Assembly: GCF_001411555.2 (NCBI RefSeq)
Contig: NC_049909.1
Span: 7,509,485 to 7,573,484 of the forward strand
Origin: Juglans regia
Taxonomy: Eukaryota > Streptophyta > Magnoliopsida > Fagales > Juglandaceae
DNA length: 64,000 nt
Direction of reading: 5' to 3'
A program made the position numbers and the translations under genes. Numbering within the stretch: position 1 is the first letter of the stretch; each line of letters starts with the position of its first letter. The notes beneath the pieces are model-generated. The model saw only the letters and a list, made by a program, of their open reading frames with translations, had not been told where the DNA came from and did not search any database. Below, one piece after another: positions 11,440 through 22,358 of this stretch.

Positions 11440-12769
11440 TACCAAACAAATAAGGGTATTTGTTTCTCATGTCAGCTTCTTTTTCCCATTTAGCTTCCTC
11501 AATATTATGATTTTGCCACAAAACCATAACCAAAGGAATTTTTTGATTCTGAAGTTCCTTATCCTTCTAATCTATGATCTGAACAGGAACTTCTTCATAA
11601 GTTAGGTCAGGCTAGAGCGAAACATCCCTCATATCAATAACTGATGGTATCTATCCCTCGAAACTCTTCTTGAGGGAAGATACGTGGAAGACATTGTGAA
11701 TTCCTTGGAAGTTAGCAGGAAGATCAAGTTTATAAGTGACTTCTCCTACTCTTTCCAATATCTCATAAGGTCCTTTGTATATTGGACTTAGCTTCATCTG
11801 CTTTCCAAATCGAAAGACTCCTTTCATATTCAATACTTTAAAATAGACCCAATCACCAACTTCGAACTCAAGGTTCCTTCTTCAGCATTCGGCATAGCTC
11901 TTCTGCCTATCTTGGGCAACCTTCATCCTTTCCCTTATTAGCTAGATTTGATCCTTCATTTCTTAAAGAATCTCTACACCATAAATCTTTCCTTCTCCTA
12001 CTTCATCCCAGTATAAGGGAGACCTGCTTTTCCTCCCTATGAAGCATCGTATGGTGCAATCTGAATGGTGATCTGGAAGCTATTATTGCAGACAAACTCA
12101 ATTAATGGTAAGAGCTTTTCCCAATCATCTTTTTTCTTGTAAAACACACGCCCTAAGCATGTCCTCCAAAATTTGAATTATCTGCTCAGTTTTCCCATCA
12201 GTCTGAGGGTGATAGGCACTACTAAATTTCAACTTGGTGCCTAGAGCGTCTTGAAGGCCTTTCCAAAAGTGAGAGATGAAACGGGTATCCCTATTTGATA
12301 CAATCAGTTTTGGAACTCCATGAAGTCGCACTATTTTTTATACAAATGGCCGAGCTAACTTCTCCATAAGGTTAGTATTTTTCACTACTAAAAAGTGAGC
12401 ACTTTTAGTTAAGCGATTAACTATGACCCAAATAGAGTTATTTCCCCTCAAAGTTCTTGGTAATCTGATTTCAGAGTCCATGGATATATCCTCCCATTTC
12501 CATTCCGGGATTGGAAGTGATTGTAAATCTCCAGTGGGTCTTTGATGCTTTACTTTGACTGTTCTACAAACTGAGAATCTATTAACATACTTTGCTACAT
12601 CTTTCTTTAAGCCTTCCCACCAAAATTGTTGCTTCAAATCTCGATACATCTTTATGCTTCCTAAGTGTGCCGTGTATGGAGTTTGATGCGCTTCCCTTAA
12701 TATCTTATTCCTGATTTCTTGATCAGCTAGAATAACCTTTTCAATTTTGGTAGTACAACAACCCATCAT
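11440..12769 (-). pseudogene. pol: E0 integrase with chromodomain
   Basis: Minus-strand frames give the integrase zinc finger region (HLGSIKMYRDLKQQFWW, then a C-S-VC variant of the second Cys pair), the core (EWKWEDISMD, first Asp), then [14 protein letters not shown] and [11 protein letters not shown]. The usual SDRD is SNRD here, so the second catalytic Asp is Asn. The C-terminal part (11833-11651) keeps [12 protein letters not shown] and [10 protein letters not shown] chromodomain follows at about 11600-11450 (EEVPVQIID, IPLVMVLWQNH, WEKEADM, YPYLF), interrupted by stops. Chromodomains at this site define chromoviruses and are thought to direct insertion to heterochromatin. Confidence 0.82.
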
Positions 12770-12866
12770 CTATGAGGGTGAAACCTTCTAGTCCCTCCTT
12801 CCATTCTACCTTCTATCTGATTTCTGCCCATTGGGGATTCTTCATCTGACGCTTTTTCACCTCTTC

Positions 12867-13505
12867 TCATTTTATTGGTACAAATTCTTGTACTGTGGTC
12901 AGGGATACGTCGGCAGGAAGATCCTTGATCGGCAAACTCCTCATGCTGTGCAAAAGGGACTCTACTTCCAAGGCGGGGCCTGTGGGATCATCCTCTTGCG
13001 CCTTCCAACTCAGCGCATCCGCCACTATATTAGCCTTGCCAACGTGATACTTGATTTCACACTGGTAGTTGCTAATAATTTCTAACCACCTTTTCTGGCT
13101 CATATTCAAATTCTGTTGATTGAATAAGTACTTGAGGCTATTGTAATCAGTGTATATTTTGCATTTTGGGCCATGCAAGTAATGCCTCCAAATCTTTAAA
13201 GCGAAGACTATGACAACTAGTTCCAAGTCATGGGTGGGGTAATTTTACTCATGGTTCTTTAGTTATCGTGAAGCGGAGGTGACAACGCACTCTTCTTGCA
13301 TGAGCACACATCCATGTCTTGATTTGGATGCGTCATTGAAAACCACATAGGGCTTATGAGGTTCAAGTAGGGCTATTACTGGAGTGGTTGTGAGTCTTTC
13401 CTTGAGTTCCACGAAACTCTGCTCACATTTCTCTATCCAAATAAACTTAGCATTCTTGTTGGTTAGGATAGTAAGGGGTCCTGGCAGCTTGGAGAATCCC
13501 TTCAT
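12867..13505 (-). pseudogene. pol: E0 RNase H
   Basis: The upstream frame (13505-13263) holds the RT connection and RNase H start (SFVELKERLTTTPV, then VVFNDASKSRHGCVL). The downstream frame (13226-12867) holds [28 protein letters not shown] and ANIVADALS. Expected acidic residues are present, but the two parts are split by a frameshift and stop near 13230-13262. Confidence 0.8.
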
Positions 13506-13508
13506 GAA

Positions 13509-14461
13509 TCACCGATAGTAACCAGCTAATCCCAAGAAACTCCAAATTTCATGCACATTAGTCAGATGCTTCCAGTTTACCATGACCTTGATCTTGTTGG
13601 GATCAATTGATACTCCTTGACTTGAGATTATGTGCCCTAAAAATTTTACCTCCTTGAGCCAAAACTCACATTTACTGAATTTGGCATACAACCAATGTTC
13701 TTTTAGCCTTTGTAGTGCCAAACAGAGATGCTGTTTGTGATATTCTTCGCTCTTCAAGTACATCAATATATCATTGATGAATACGACAACAAAGCTATCC
13801 AGGTAGGGTTTGAATACTCTATTCATCATATCTATCAATGCGGCGGGGGCATTGGTTAGACCAAAGGACATCACTAGGAATTCATAGTGACCGTATCTAG
13901 TCTGAAATGCCATTTTAGGGATATCCTTCTCCCTAATCTTGAGCTAATGATAGCCAGACCTTAAGTCTATCTTTGATAACACTGATGCTCCTTGCAATTG
14001 ATCTAATAGGTCATCGATACACGGTAACAGGTACTTGTTTTTAATTGTTACTTTGTTCAATTCCCTATAATCAGTGTACATCCTTAATCATCCATCCTTC
14101 TTCTTAACTAACAGAACTGGTGCTCCCAAGGAGATGAACTAGGTCGAATTAAACCTTTCTCCAATAGCTCTTCTATGTGCTCCTTTAGTTCTTTTAGTTC
14201 TAGAGGGGCCATATGATAAGGGGCTTTATGGACAGGGGTTGCAGTGGGCTCTAACTCTATAATGAACTCTGTTTCAATTTCATAAGGTAATCTAGGTAGA
14301 TCATCGGTGAAGACATTACGATACTTCTCGACTATAGGTATCCATTGAATCTCCTTACTACAACCAAGATCCTCCACTATGAATGCTAAGTAGGTCGTGT
14401 CACCGCTAGCCATGCACTTCCTTGCTTGCAAAGTTGAGATTGGAGAGGGGGTAGCCTTCAC
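13509..14461 (-). pseudogene. pol: E0 reverse transcriptase with a mutated catalytic motif
   Basis: The frame at 14461-14108 carries the protease-RT linker (VFTDDLPRLPYEIE) and RT start (EELLEKGLIRPSSSPW). Broken frames around 14110-13914 carry the palm. The frame at 13913-13509 carries [20 protein letters not shown], then [11 protein letters not shown] and [10 protein letters not shown]. The normal catalytic FIDD is FIND, an Asp to Asn change caused by G to A in the coding strand. Together with SNRD in integrase this looks like decay by cytosine deamination. Confidence 0.82.
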
Positions 14462-14469
14462 AGTCCTTC

Positions 14470-14656
14470 ATGTCTGACGGATTTGGCCAACTACAGATGG
14501 TTCGAAGATACAGTCTATCCTAGCACGGTGTTTGGATAGCCAGTTCATTCCTAGTATAACATCGAACCCTAGTTGGTCGAAGATGATCAAGTTGGCTTCC
14601 ATCAATCACTCTTTTAGGGTTAAAGGGAAGTTTTTCAACATGCAGGTACAGGTGAT
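14470..14656 (-). pseudogene. pol: E0 protease, C-terminal fragment
   Basis: Minus-strand FDVILGMNWLSKHRARIDC is the typical flap and C-terminal segment of Tekay retropepsins. The active-site DSG portion is missing; partial element T2 begins at 14659, and gag C-terminal sequence appears on its other side (about 17497). T2 insertion was therefore accompanied by loss of the gag-protease junction, or the loss came later. Confidence 0.7.
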
Positions 14657-14658
14657 CG

Positions 14659-17061
14659 TGTGAGATCCATAAATTCTTGAGTTTTTAATTCAATGTATAT
14701 TTTTATTAATTGTGTTATTTTTGGTATTGTAATTTATTTTGGCATGTTTTAATCTGGGTTTTTATTTCCTTGCTGTTTATTTATTTTTGTTATTTTATTG
14801 GTGTTATTTTATTTGTAGTGTTTTATTTTATTTTTGGGCTTGTATTGTGTGATTTTGGTCTTGGGCCATGGGTGAGTGTGTGTTGTGTTAGACCCAGCCT
14901 GTGTGAAGCTTAGCCCAATCATTTAAGTTTTAGAAACCCAACCCGTGTGGTTTGTACCCCAACCCATGCGCCATGCTAAGCCCAGCCCGAAGTCCAGCCC
15001 GTGTGGCTTGAAGCCCAGCCCGTGTGGAATAAATCCAGCCCTCCCCTTAATTGAACGACGCCGTTTGGAGGATTGCCCTTAGGGTTTTATTTTCTTCTTT
15101 CTACACCGCTCAGCTTCTTCTCCTTCCTTCTTCTAATTTTGCTTATGGTTTCTTCTTCTATCTTCTTCTTCCTCGAATTCTTTCTTCTTCGCAGCTGCTG
15201 CCAGCGCCTCATGAACCTTAGTCACGCATTTCTCCCACAAGCTTCCACCTCCTCCTTCCTTCTTTCTTCTCCGTGTCGTTCAGTGGGGCTCCAAATTTGC
15301 TCGCTGTCAAGCTGTCCTTCTTCACGGCCACCTCCAGCCACCGTGAGTAGCTCCGTGTCAACTGGTTGTGAATTTCAGGTTGTGATGTCCTTGTCGCTGT
15401 GCCATGCGTCGGCATGATATGCTACCTCTTCTCCACGGCTTGTGCTGCCGGTTTCTTCCTCTCCACCCGTGCGACACACGGTCTCACAAACTGCCATGGT
15501 TGGCCTATTTATAGGCCACGACTTGCACAATTAAATCTTCCGAAAACCTCATCTTCCTCTCTTGATTTAATCACCTTTCTTTTCTAGTCAATTAGTGTTT
15601 GTTCTGTGATTTGTTGGTGAATCCGAGTGGTTGTGTAGTGTTTTGCATTGGCTGTTTGACTATCCCCATGAGTAACCCATGTATTTTTTAACTTGTAATT
15701 TGACCCAACCCGTGAGTTGAGAGCCCTGTTTGGCACTATTCCATCGTGAGCTCCGCCGTGTGCCGCTGTTGAGCCACCGCCTTGAGCAAACGCCCTTTTC
15801 GCTTTATCTTTCAGAAATTTTTCATCTTCGTGTGTATGTAATTTTCCAGTTTTAAAATAATATTGTTGTATTTGTCTTTCATAAACTGTTGATTGTATTG
15901 GTCTGTTGGAATTGGGCCTTGGGCCGTTGAAGCGTTGGGTTGTAAATTGGAGTTGTTGGAATTGGGCCTTAGGCCGGATTGGAGAACGGGATTTTACTTG
16001 TAATTGTGAAACTGTGTAATTGTAAATGGAGGGCTATTTTATGTAGATGAGTTATTTAAATGTGTATTCCAATTAATGGTTGAATATAATTATCGTTTTT
16101 ATTAAAATTGTGTTGTGATGTCACGTGGTCTGTTTGCAATTGTGACTAAACATGTGGGTGCGTGTGCATCAAGACCCCAAGCCGAGATGGGGCTTTATCT
16201 CAGTGGAGCTCCTCTGGTCACTCGGGAGCGTAACAGACTGACGTGACGTTCCCTAAGTTGTCGCTGGGTGGCGACAGGAACGGACGAGACGGTAACGCTC
16301 TCGTACCGATTCCGTGACCTTTTGGCTGGTGAGGTTAGAGGATGCTTGGCCATGTACGCGCTGAGCGCAGAACTGGGCATCGCTCGTTATGAAGTCTCAT
16401 GCACGGACGTTACCCGTGGTGTGACGATGAGAGCCAGGTCATGCGGACGGTCCATAAGGGAGACCGTGGTGCATGCTTAATAATTAATGGTTATGATTGG
16501 ACCAAAAATGAGATTTTTGGCGTGAGTTGTAAAAAGGGTATTTTGGGAAAAAGGAGATAAGTTGTTTTTCTGCATATTTGTCCGTATGGGGACGCGTGAT
16601 TTCAATATTGTGCTATAAATCTCTTGGATGTTGTTTTGGTTAATTACTTGTTGAGATGTCATAATCTCATTGTGGTGTTTTACCCTACGGTTCCGTCTTA
16701 TGGTGCCGTAGAGTATGACACAGAGCCCGAGTATGAACCCAAGGGATCAGCTCTGCCGGAAGTTTGAATTGCTGAGAAACTATTCAGCGTTATGGGATTT
16801 GTTCCCTTATGTTATTTCCTATTTTTAATTTATCTGGCGGATGAATGTTTAATCCTTGTAAAGTTACTTTACTGTTTTTGAACAATTATGGTACTTAATA
16901 AAGAAAGACCTTTTATTTCTTCGCTGCGAATATTATTTTGTACACTTATTGCATGATGTACACACTCTGAGCACTGGTCGTTAGGGTGCGTGATCTGTGT
17001 GGTCATCATCCCGGTGTCAAGAACTCCACAAAAATAACACGTGGGGGTCGAGGGCGCCACA
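14659..17061 (+). repeat. LTR of T2
   Basis: About 2.4 kb, from TGTGAGATCC to GGGCGCCACA. It holds a pyrimidine-rich and CpG-rich leader (15060-15800), a splice-donor-like GTGAGT at 15343, the hairpin cassette (16182-16276 and 16652-16711), an acidic mini-frame (16600-16767) and TCGCTGCGAATATT at 16921. Confidence 0.72.
16600..16767 (+). CDS. Conserved acidic mini-frame in the T2 LTR (hypothetical)
   Basis: A 55-codon open stretch with no obvious ATG ends with TGA 294 bp before the LTR end. It reads YLLRC, FYPTVPSYG, EYDTEPEYEPK. The T1 frame reads YLPAVPFCG, DFDAVEEEEGEPE at the same place, and LTR c reads NLLRF then GEPE. The conserved order and stop suggest either a real short peptide or exon, or only shared ancestry of the DNA. 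The evidence is weak alone and stronger as part of the comparison. Confidence 0.25.
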   Translation, partial: FQYCAINLLDVVLVNYLLRCHNLIVVFYPTVPSYGAVEYDTEPEYEPKGSALPEV

Positions 17062-17063
17062 GG

Positions 17064-17075
17064 TGGTATCAGAGC
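17064..17075 (+). promoter_or_regulatory. T2 primer-binding site
   Basis: TGGTATCAGAGC, complementary to the 3' end of plant initiator Met tRNA, lies two bases (GG) after the LTR end. This is the usual primer site of Tekay elements. Confidence 0.85.
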
Positions 17076-17195
17076 GGTCTGGCTCTGGGTAAAATCGTAA
17101 AAATACCTAGGTGCAGTACCAAAAAATTTTGTTGTACTTTAAATTGTTTATTTATTTTAAATATCAAGTTTTAAGAGACGCATTTTATCAGAAAG

Positions 17196-17395
17196 ATGGA
17201 CCGATCAGGAATACCACATCCGAAACCTGAGAATGACTTGTCTCATATTGATGGTAATCTCGCTATGGCTAGAGCCTTAAATAGTATGAAAAAAAATTTT
17301 CGACAGAATTTTCCACCACAGAGGGAGCAACAGAACAGTTGTCAGTATGAGCATTTTTTAGCTCATAGGACCCCTGCTTTTTACCTAAAGTATAA
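17196..17395 (+). pseudogene. gag: T2 gag N-terminus, truncated
   Basis: It starts MDRSGIPHPKPE and ends at HRTPAFYLK, after which sequence unrelated to gag gives a stop. The spacing to the primer site (about 120 bp) fits the start of gag. The matrix-like core and zinc knuckle are absent. Confidence 0.6.
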
Positions 17396-17496
17396 TTAAC
17401 TACTGAGTACTAAGTAGTTATAAAGATAGCTAATTTCTAAAAAAGGGTATTTAAAGAAAATACCAAGGATGACTTCTGTTTCTTCCTCCTCGGGTA

Positions 17497-18142
17497 TTTG
17501 CTTGTTGAATTCTCCAGGGGTGATGGCATACACACGAGCTTGAACAGATGGCCTCTAATTGGGCTGATTGTTAAGATCATTCTTTCCACCTTGTGCATTA
17601 TGAGGGCAATCCCGGATCATATGTCCTGACTGACCACATAAAAAACATACTCCTAAACGTACTTGACATTCTCCACCATGATTCTTTTCACACTTCTTGC
17701 AGGCAGCAGGTGGAGCTGTCATAATACATTTGCCCTTGAAGGCACCATGGATAATTCTCCTTTCGACATTACTCCCGCCAGTAGAGAAGGAGGAAGCCCT
17801 CTTTCTCTCGAGGCTGATTTGGGCAGCCACACTTTGTTGTTCTGCTTCAGTTATTGCAACCACATTAACCAATTTGTGGAAATTGTGGATGTGAAACCCA
17901 ACTACGTAACTGCGAGTCCTGGGATGCAGTCCCCCTTGGAATTTCTGAGCCTGCATCTTTTCAGTGGCAATCAGGTGTGGAGTAAACCTTCCCAGCTCCA
18001 TGAACTTTGCAGCATACTACTCAATTGAGAGATTGTCTTGCACCAAAGTGGCAAACTCTTGGGCCTTCCGAGTCTTTATCAACTCTGGGAAGAATCGATT
18101 GTCAAACTTCTCCTTGAACCTATCCCAGGTAAAAACAAAGAT
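17497..18142 (-). pseudogene. gag: E0 gag, C-terminal half with zinc knuckle
   Basis: On the minus strand this reads TWDRFKEKFD, FFPELIKTRKAQEF, QDNLSIE (stop) YAAKF, then the open frame 18001-17555. Two Cys/His motifs are present: CKKCEKNHGGEC and the CX2CX4HX4C knuckle CFLCGQSGHMIRDC, a pair typical of Tekay gag. It is interrupted upstream at 18142 by solo LTR d; the rest of gag is at 24922 and beyond. Confidence 0.8.
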
Positions 18143-21100
18143 TGTAACACCCGGGCCTAGCACCAAGCATGTGTTTTTATATTTTTTGGGTTAGACATAT
18201 GAAAAAGCCCACTTATTATTCTTTATTTTCACTGTAATAGCCCACTAGAAGTTCATTGGTGGAATTTCTATTGACTTTAAGAATCTCGTGAAAACCCATA
18301 AGTTTTTACGAATCGACCAATCAGTTAGGTTTTAGTCTGTCATCATGATCAGTGTTATCACTCACTATGGTGCTAGATTTATGAGTTTAATTATTTGAGA
18401 TAGTTAGAAGTGTCAGAATGAGTTATGGTCTGCGCCATTACACTCAGTGCATTATTTAGGATTTTATGGCGCAATAGCCTATTTTCATAATTTCGGATGA
18501 AATGTTTGTTGAAAATTGTGAAATTATTTTTTAAGGGCACTTCGGGGTTGAATTTCGGTGAACGATTTTCACTATAGGTTAATATGAATATTTAGAATTT
18601 TTTAGTACTAAGTTTATTATGTTTCTTTTTAAAGTGAATAGTAACCTCGATAAGCGCACCCATTGCAATGTTTTCAAAATCATAGTGTGGAATGTCCAAA
18701 TTAGGTTAGAGAAGTTTTATTTGGACATTTGGCAAGATCTTAGCCACACATTGTAAATGGTATTAGACACTTGGTACAAAGAAGAACCATTAGATAGATT
18801 TGTGAAGGAATCAAGGTGTGAGATCATGCCACCTAAGCAAAGCTGTGTTTCATCTGTTCAACCAAATTGTGCCAGACCAAAGAGGGTTTCAACCCTAGCA
18901 AAACCCTAAATGGTTGGAATCCAATTGAAACCCCAAAAGCTTGGTTGAAACCAAAACCCTAAATGGTTTTCCCAAACCCTAAAGTTGGCCTCCAAACCCT
19001 TTTTAATCCAATTTCTAGCATTGTGTTTAATCACTTGATTAAATCACTTCCACGTGCTATTAATTAATCAAATCCTTGTTATGACATCATTATTCAACAT
19101 TTTAAACCTTGGGAATTTGATTGGGCCAAGAAAAATTGATTTTTGGGCTTGATAGCATCTCAAACCCTAACCAAACCCCATTTAAACCCCAAATTGAAGC
19201 CCACTTGGTGGGGCCCACCAAGGCCCACGAAATTGGCCACCTTGGCAAAGCTTCTTGGAGACGTTTCCTCCCCCACATGGCAGACCATCCACTGCCATTG
19301 GCTGCACCCAATAGAGCCTTGATGTGAAGGAGAAATCCACTCCATCAACCTCTATCTTTCACAGCTGCTGCAGGCAGTCTCTGCCCCTCTCTATTCTCCA
19401 CTTTATGTCACATAGCCACCACTAATCAAGGGTCATTCAAGCCCATAACTTCCCCCTCCAGAAGTCTAAAGTCATGCAAGACACACTTCTCTCAATTTTA
19501 TCACTTCTTTCCCCCGTTCTTAGAGAGAAACCCAAAAGAGCTCTCTCGGGCAGATTTCTGGGTCTTTTTGCGTGGCTATTTGTGATCCCTTTTAAGTATT
19601 ATCTCACGATGACTCCTTCACATAAGTTGTTCGTATTTGAGTTTAGGTTCCGTGGATATCTTATTAATCTCATTCCATGCTCATTTGGATGGTAAAAAGT
19701 ATTTTTAACCATGGAAAGGTCATTCTGGGCGTGAAACTGGAGAGTATGTTATGTATTGAAAGTTTTCACCAAGCTAATGGACATATCTTGGTACGAAAAA
19801 TTTATAGAGTGTTTTTAACATGTGTTTATGAATGTTCATTGAGGTTTTGTTGCTTGAATAAAGCTTTTGATGATAGATTTTCTTAGAGTTAGAAACTTGA
19901 AAACTGGAAGTGGAAAAACAGTTTCTGTTTTGTGAAAGTTTGAATATTTCGTGGTTTAATCTTATTCCAAAGGCTTTGATATTTTTATGTGATGACCCCA
20001 AGCCTCTTATATACATGTTAGAATGTTATTTCGAAGATATTTAGTATTATTTTTAAAGATATGATTTTCTATGCAAGAGGATTTCGGTTAGGCCTAAACT
20101 TTGATGTTTTTGAGTTAGATCCATGTTTTATTAAATTTTAGCCATGTGATTTTAAGTTTGATGGTTGGATCTTCTTTTGGACACATTTTTTTAAACCATG
20201 TGATGTGTTAGTTTGAAGATCACATGTCTTTAAGCCATAGATCAAGAGATTGATCATAGTTAGTTGGGAAAAACAGTTTTTGTTTTGGACTAAGTTTAAA
20301 ACCAAAAACTCCAAGTGTTGTTTTGTGATTTTTGGTGGGTTTTGTTTGATGATTTAATTCATTTTTGATCTTAGGATGATGTTATGAATATGTTAGAAGT
20401 AAGATTTGATTTTTTGGAATTTTTGGAGATGTTTTTATTAAGGTCAAAACTTGTGATTTAAGGTTTACTTTTTGTTAAAAAGTTTGGGTCTTTTTACAAA
20501 AAGTTTGGTGTTGATAATTAGCTTTTTCTTAATGGATATTTTTTAAGGGTGTTTTTAAACTTAGGATAGGAAGATCTTTGTTACAAGATTTTGGTTTATT
20601 CATGAGTTTTGAAACTTGAAAGAATTGCAACCAAAATCAAGACAAATGGCCTATGTAGGTTTCGGCCATAGTGAGTTCTTCATAGTTATATTTGGTCTTA
20701 AATTTTTCTGAGTTGATATTTGAGTTTGGAACAAAATTTACATGAGGAATGTAAATTTTGGTAATTTTTGGAATTAGGATATCAAATCCTTAAGTTAGGG
20801 GTAAAATGGTCAGTTGCCCACATGTAGAGGGTAAAATGGTAATTTTATTCTAAGTTGTCTCTTTTCACATTTCTAATTGTTAGTAATTAATTTCTAACTT
20901 TTAGAATAACCTTTTACAGTTCCTCGTGTTTCGCGCTTTATTCTAGTAGAACGCGACGATCGAGGTAAGTTAGCTTTTAACTTACTATCAGTTTAATGTG
21001 TATGAGTGATGAGTAAGGGAACTAAATTGTATGTATGCATGTTATATCATATGTGCCATGCCAAGTCATTACATATTTATCTGTTACACAGAATTTATTC

Positions 21101-21486
21101 TGTCATGAATTATTTATCTGTTACACAAGATATTCTGTCACGTATTCCTATACATTGCAAGTATGTCATGCTAAGTTAAGTATGCCATCTGTTACATGTA
21201 TTTCATGTCACATAATATTCACTGTCACATGTTACACCATGTTAAGAAATGTTGTCTGTTATATGGTATGCCATGTTATGAAATGTTGCATGTTACATGT
21301 ATGCCATGTTATGAAATGTACTCTGTTACATTTATGTCCCAACTATGTCATGTCTGTCATCTTATGTTCACGTCACGTTACGCTATGTCAGGACTTCTGT
21401 CTTTTCGTATCCATGTCATCCCGTCTCGAATACAGTTTGTGTATCTCGAGAACAATCTTGTTAAGTTATTCATGTCAATCACGACC

Positions 21487-21840
21487 CTAAGCACTAGGAT
21501 GGGGTAATATCCTAGTGAAACTCCTTTGTTCACCATGGAGTGTCTAAATAGGTGTGAAATTCCCTAGATTGACGAAATACAGTCAACAGGTTGTGAATGG
21601 GGCCTACTTAGCTGGTCACCGGAGCACGCCAGGCACTAACGCCGATGGTACACATTATGTTATGTGTGTCCACAGCAAGTGTGGCACAAATAATTCATGG
21701 GGCCACAACAACTGTGGAGCATACACTACGTGAGACACAGCAATTGTGACACGTAGGATACGTGGGGCCGCAACAACTGTGGAGTACGTATTAACGCACT
21801 CACAGCTGGTATAGACACCTGTGTTGTGATGCGGTAATCG
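21487..21840 (+). repeat. Array of short dyads in LTR c
   Basis: CACTAGGAT, an 8-nt loop (GGGGTAAT) and ATCCTAGTG form a 9-bp stem. Further dyads follow: ACTCC/GGAGT and TTGAC/GTCAA, then at 21670-21815 a run of CCACA...TGTGG-type palindromes spaced about 40-50 bp. LTR b has the same array, and its first stem tolerates an A to G change as a G.T pair. Confidence 0.6.
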
Positions 21841-22048
21841 GCAAGGACACACGGCTCAAGGGGACCTGTGTAGCACCCATATGGTCACTTATAATTAAGT
21901 CTACTGAGAAAGATTCCAAGTTCATGTATTTCACATTCAAGTCATGTTTCACGTTATGTTATGTTCAAGTTTACGTTCATGTCAAGTTTCATGTTTATGT
22001 CAAGTCACGTCAAGCTAAGTTTCAGTTCCAGTTCAAGTTATGTCAGCT

Positions 22049-22165
22049 CATGCCATGTTATGTCAAGTCACGTTATGCTTATTATACCATGCCATATTAT
22101 GTCAAGTCATGTTATGCTTATTATTTCATGCCATGTTATGTCAAGTTATGTTATGTTTACTATTG
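22049..22165 (+). repeat. 39-bp tandem repeat, three copies, in LTR c
   Basis: Three units beginning CATGCCATRTTATGTCAAGT are joined head to tail, lengths 39, 39 and 38 bp with a few substitutions. They lie in the ATGTCATG-rich segment found in this LTR family. Confidence 0.7.
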
Positions 22166-22196
22166 ACTTTGATCATGCAGTCATGCATTTATTGTC

Positions 22197-22358
22197 ATGC
22201 ATGCATCATTAACCTGTGTGAAGTTTTTTGTTAACTTACTGAGATTTGTAATCAAATCTCACTGTGGTAGTCCCAACTACTATTCCCCCCAAATGGTAGA
22301 TTTTGTTACAAGATCGGAAGGAGAACCAGAAAACGACCAACTGGAAACGGTCGACTAA
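22197..22358 (+). CDS. Conserved acidic mini-frame in LTR c (hypothetical, 53 aa)
   Basis: ATG at 22197, TAA ending at 22358, 346 bp before the LTR end. Landmarks in order: MHASL, NLLRF, HCG, MVDF, SEGEPE, LETVD. The E0 LTR has NLLRF, PCG, MVEV, EED at the same place; LTR b has NLLRF, MVDL, SEGE but a one-base change breaks its start. The frame overlaps the TGAGATTTG/CAAATCTCA hairpin. Coding status is unproven. Confidence 0.3.
   Translation: MHASLTCVKFFVNLLRFVIKSHCGSPNYYSPQMVDFVTRSEGEPENDQLETVD

Larger units (their letters stand above)
14659..17395 (+). mobile_element. Partial Tekay-type element T2 (LTR, primer site, gag start)
   Basis: It consists of an LTR (14659-17061), a primer-binding site and the first 67 codons of gag, then ends abruptly and returns to E0 gag sequence. 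There is no second LTR. It lies in the opposite orientation to E0. Its LTR shares conserved blocks with T1 and S3 (AAGCCGAGATGGGGC, GGCCATGTACGCGCTG, GGGCGCCACA end) but is clearly a different subfamily. Confidence 0.72.

Noticed and set aside
21035..21507. Cys/His-rich open frames of 100-150 codons (also 39462-39747 and 40283-40753)
   Set aside because: They are translations of ATGTCATGTTA-like short repeats within the 4.3-kb LTRs, open in more than one frame.
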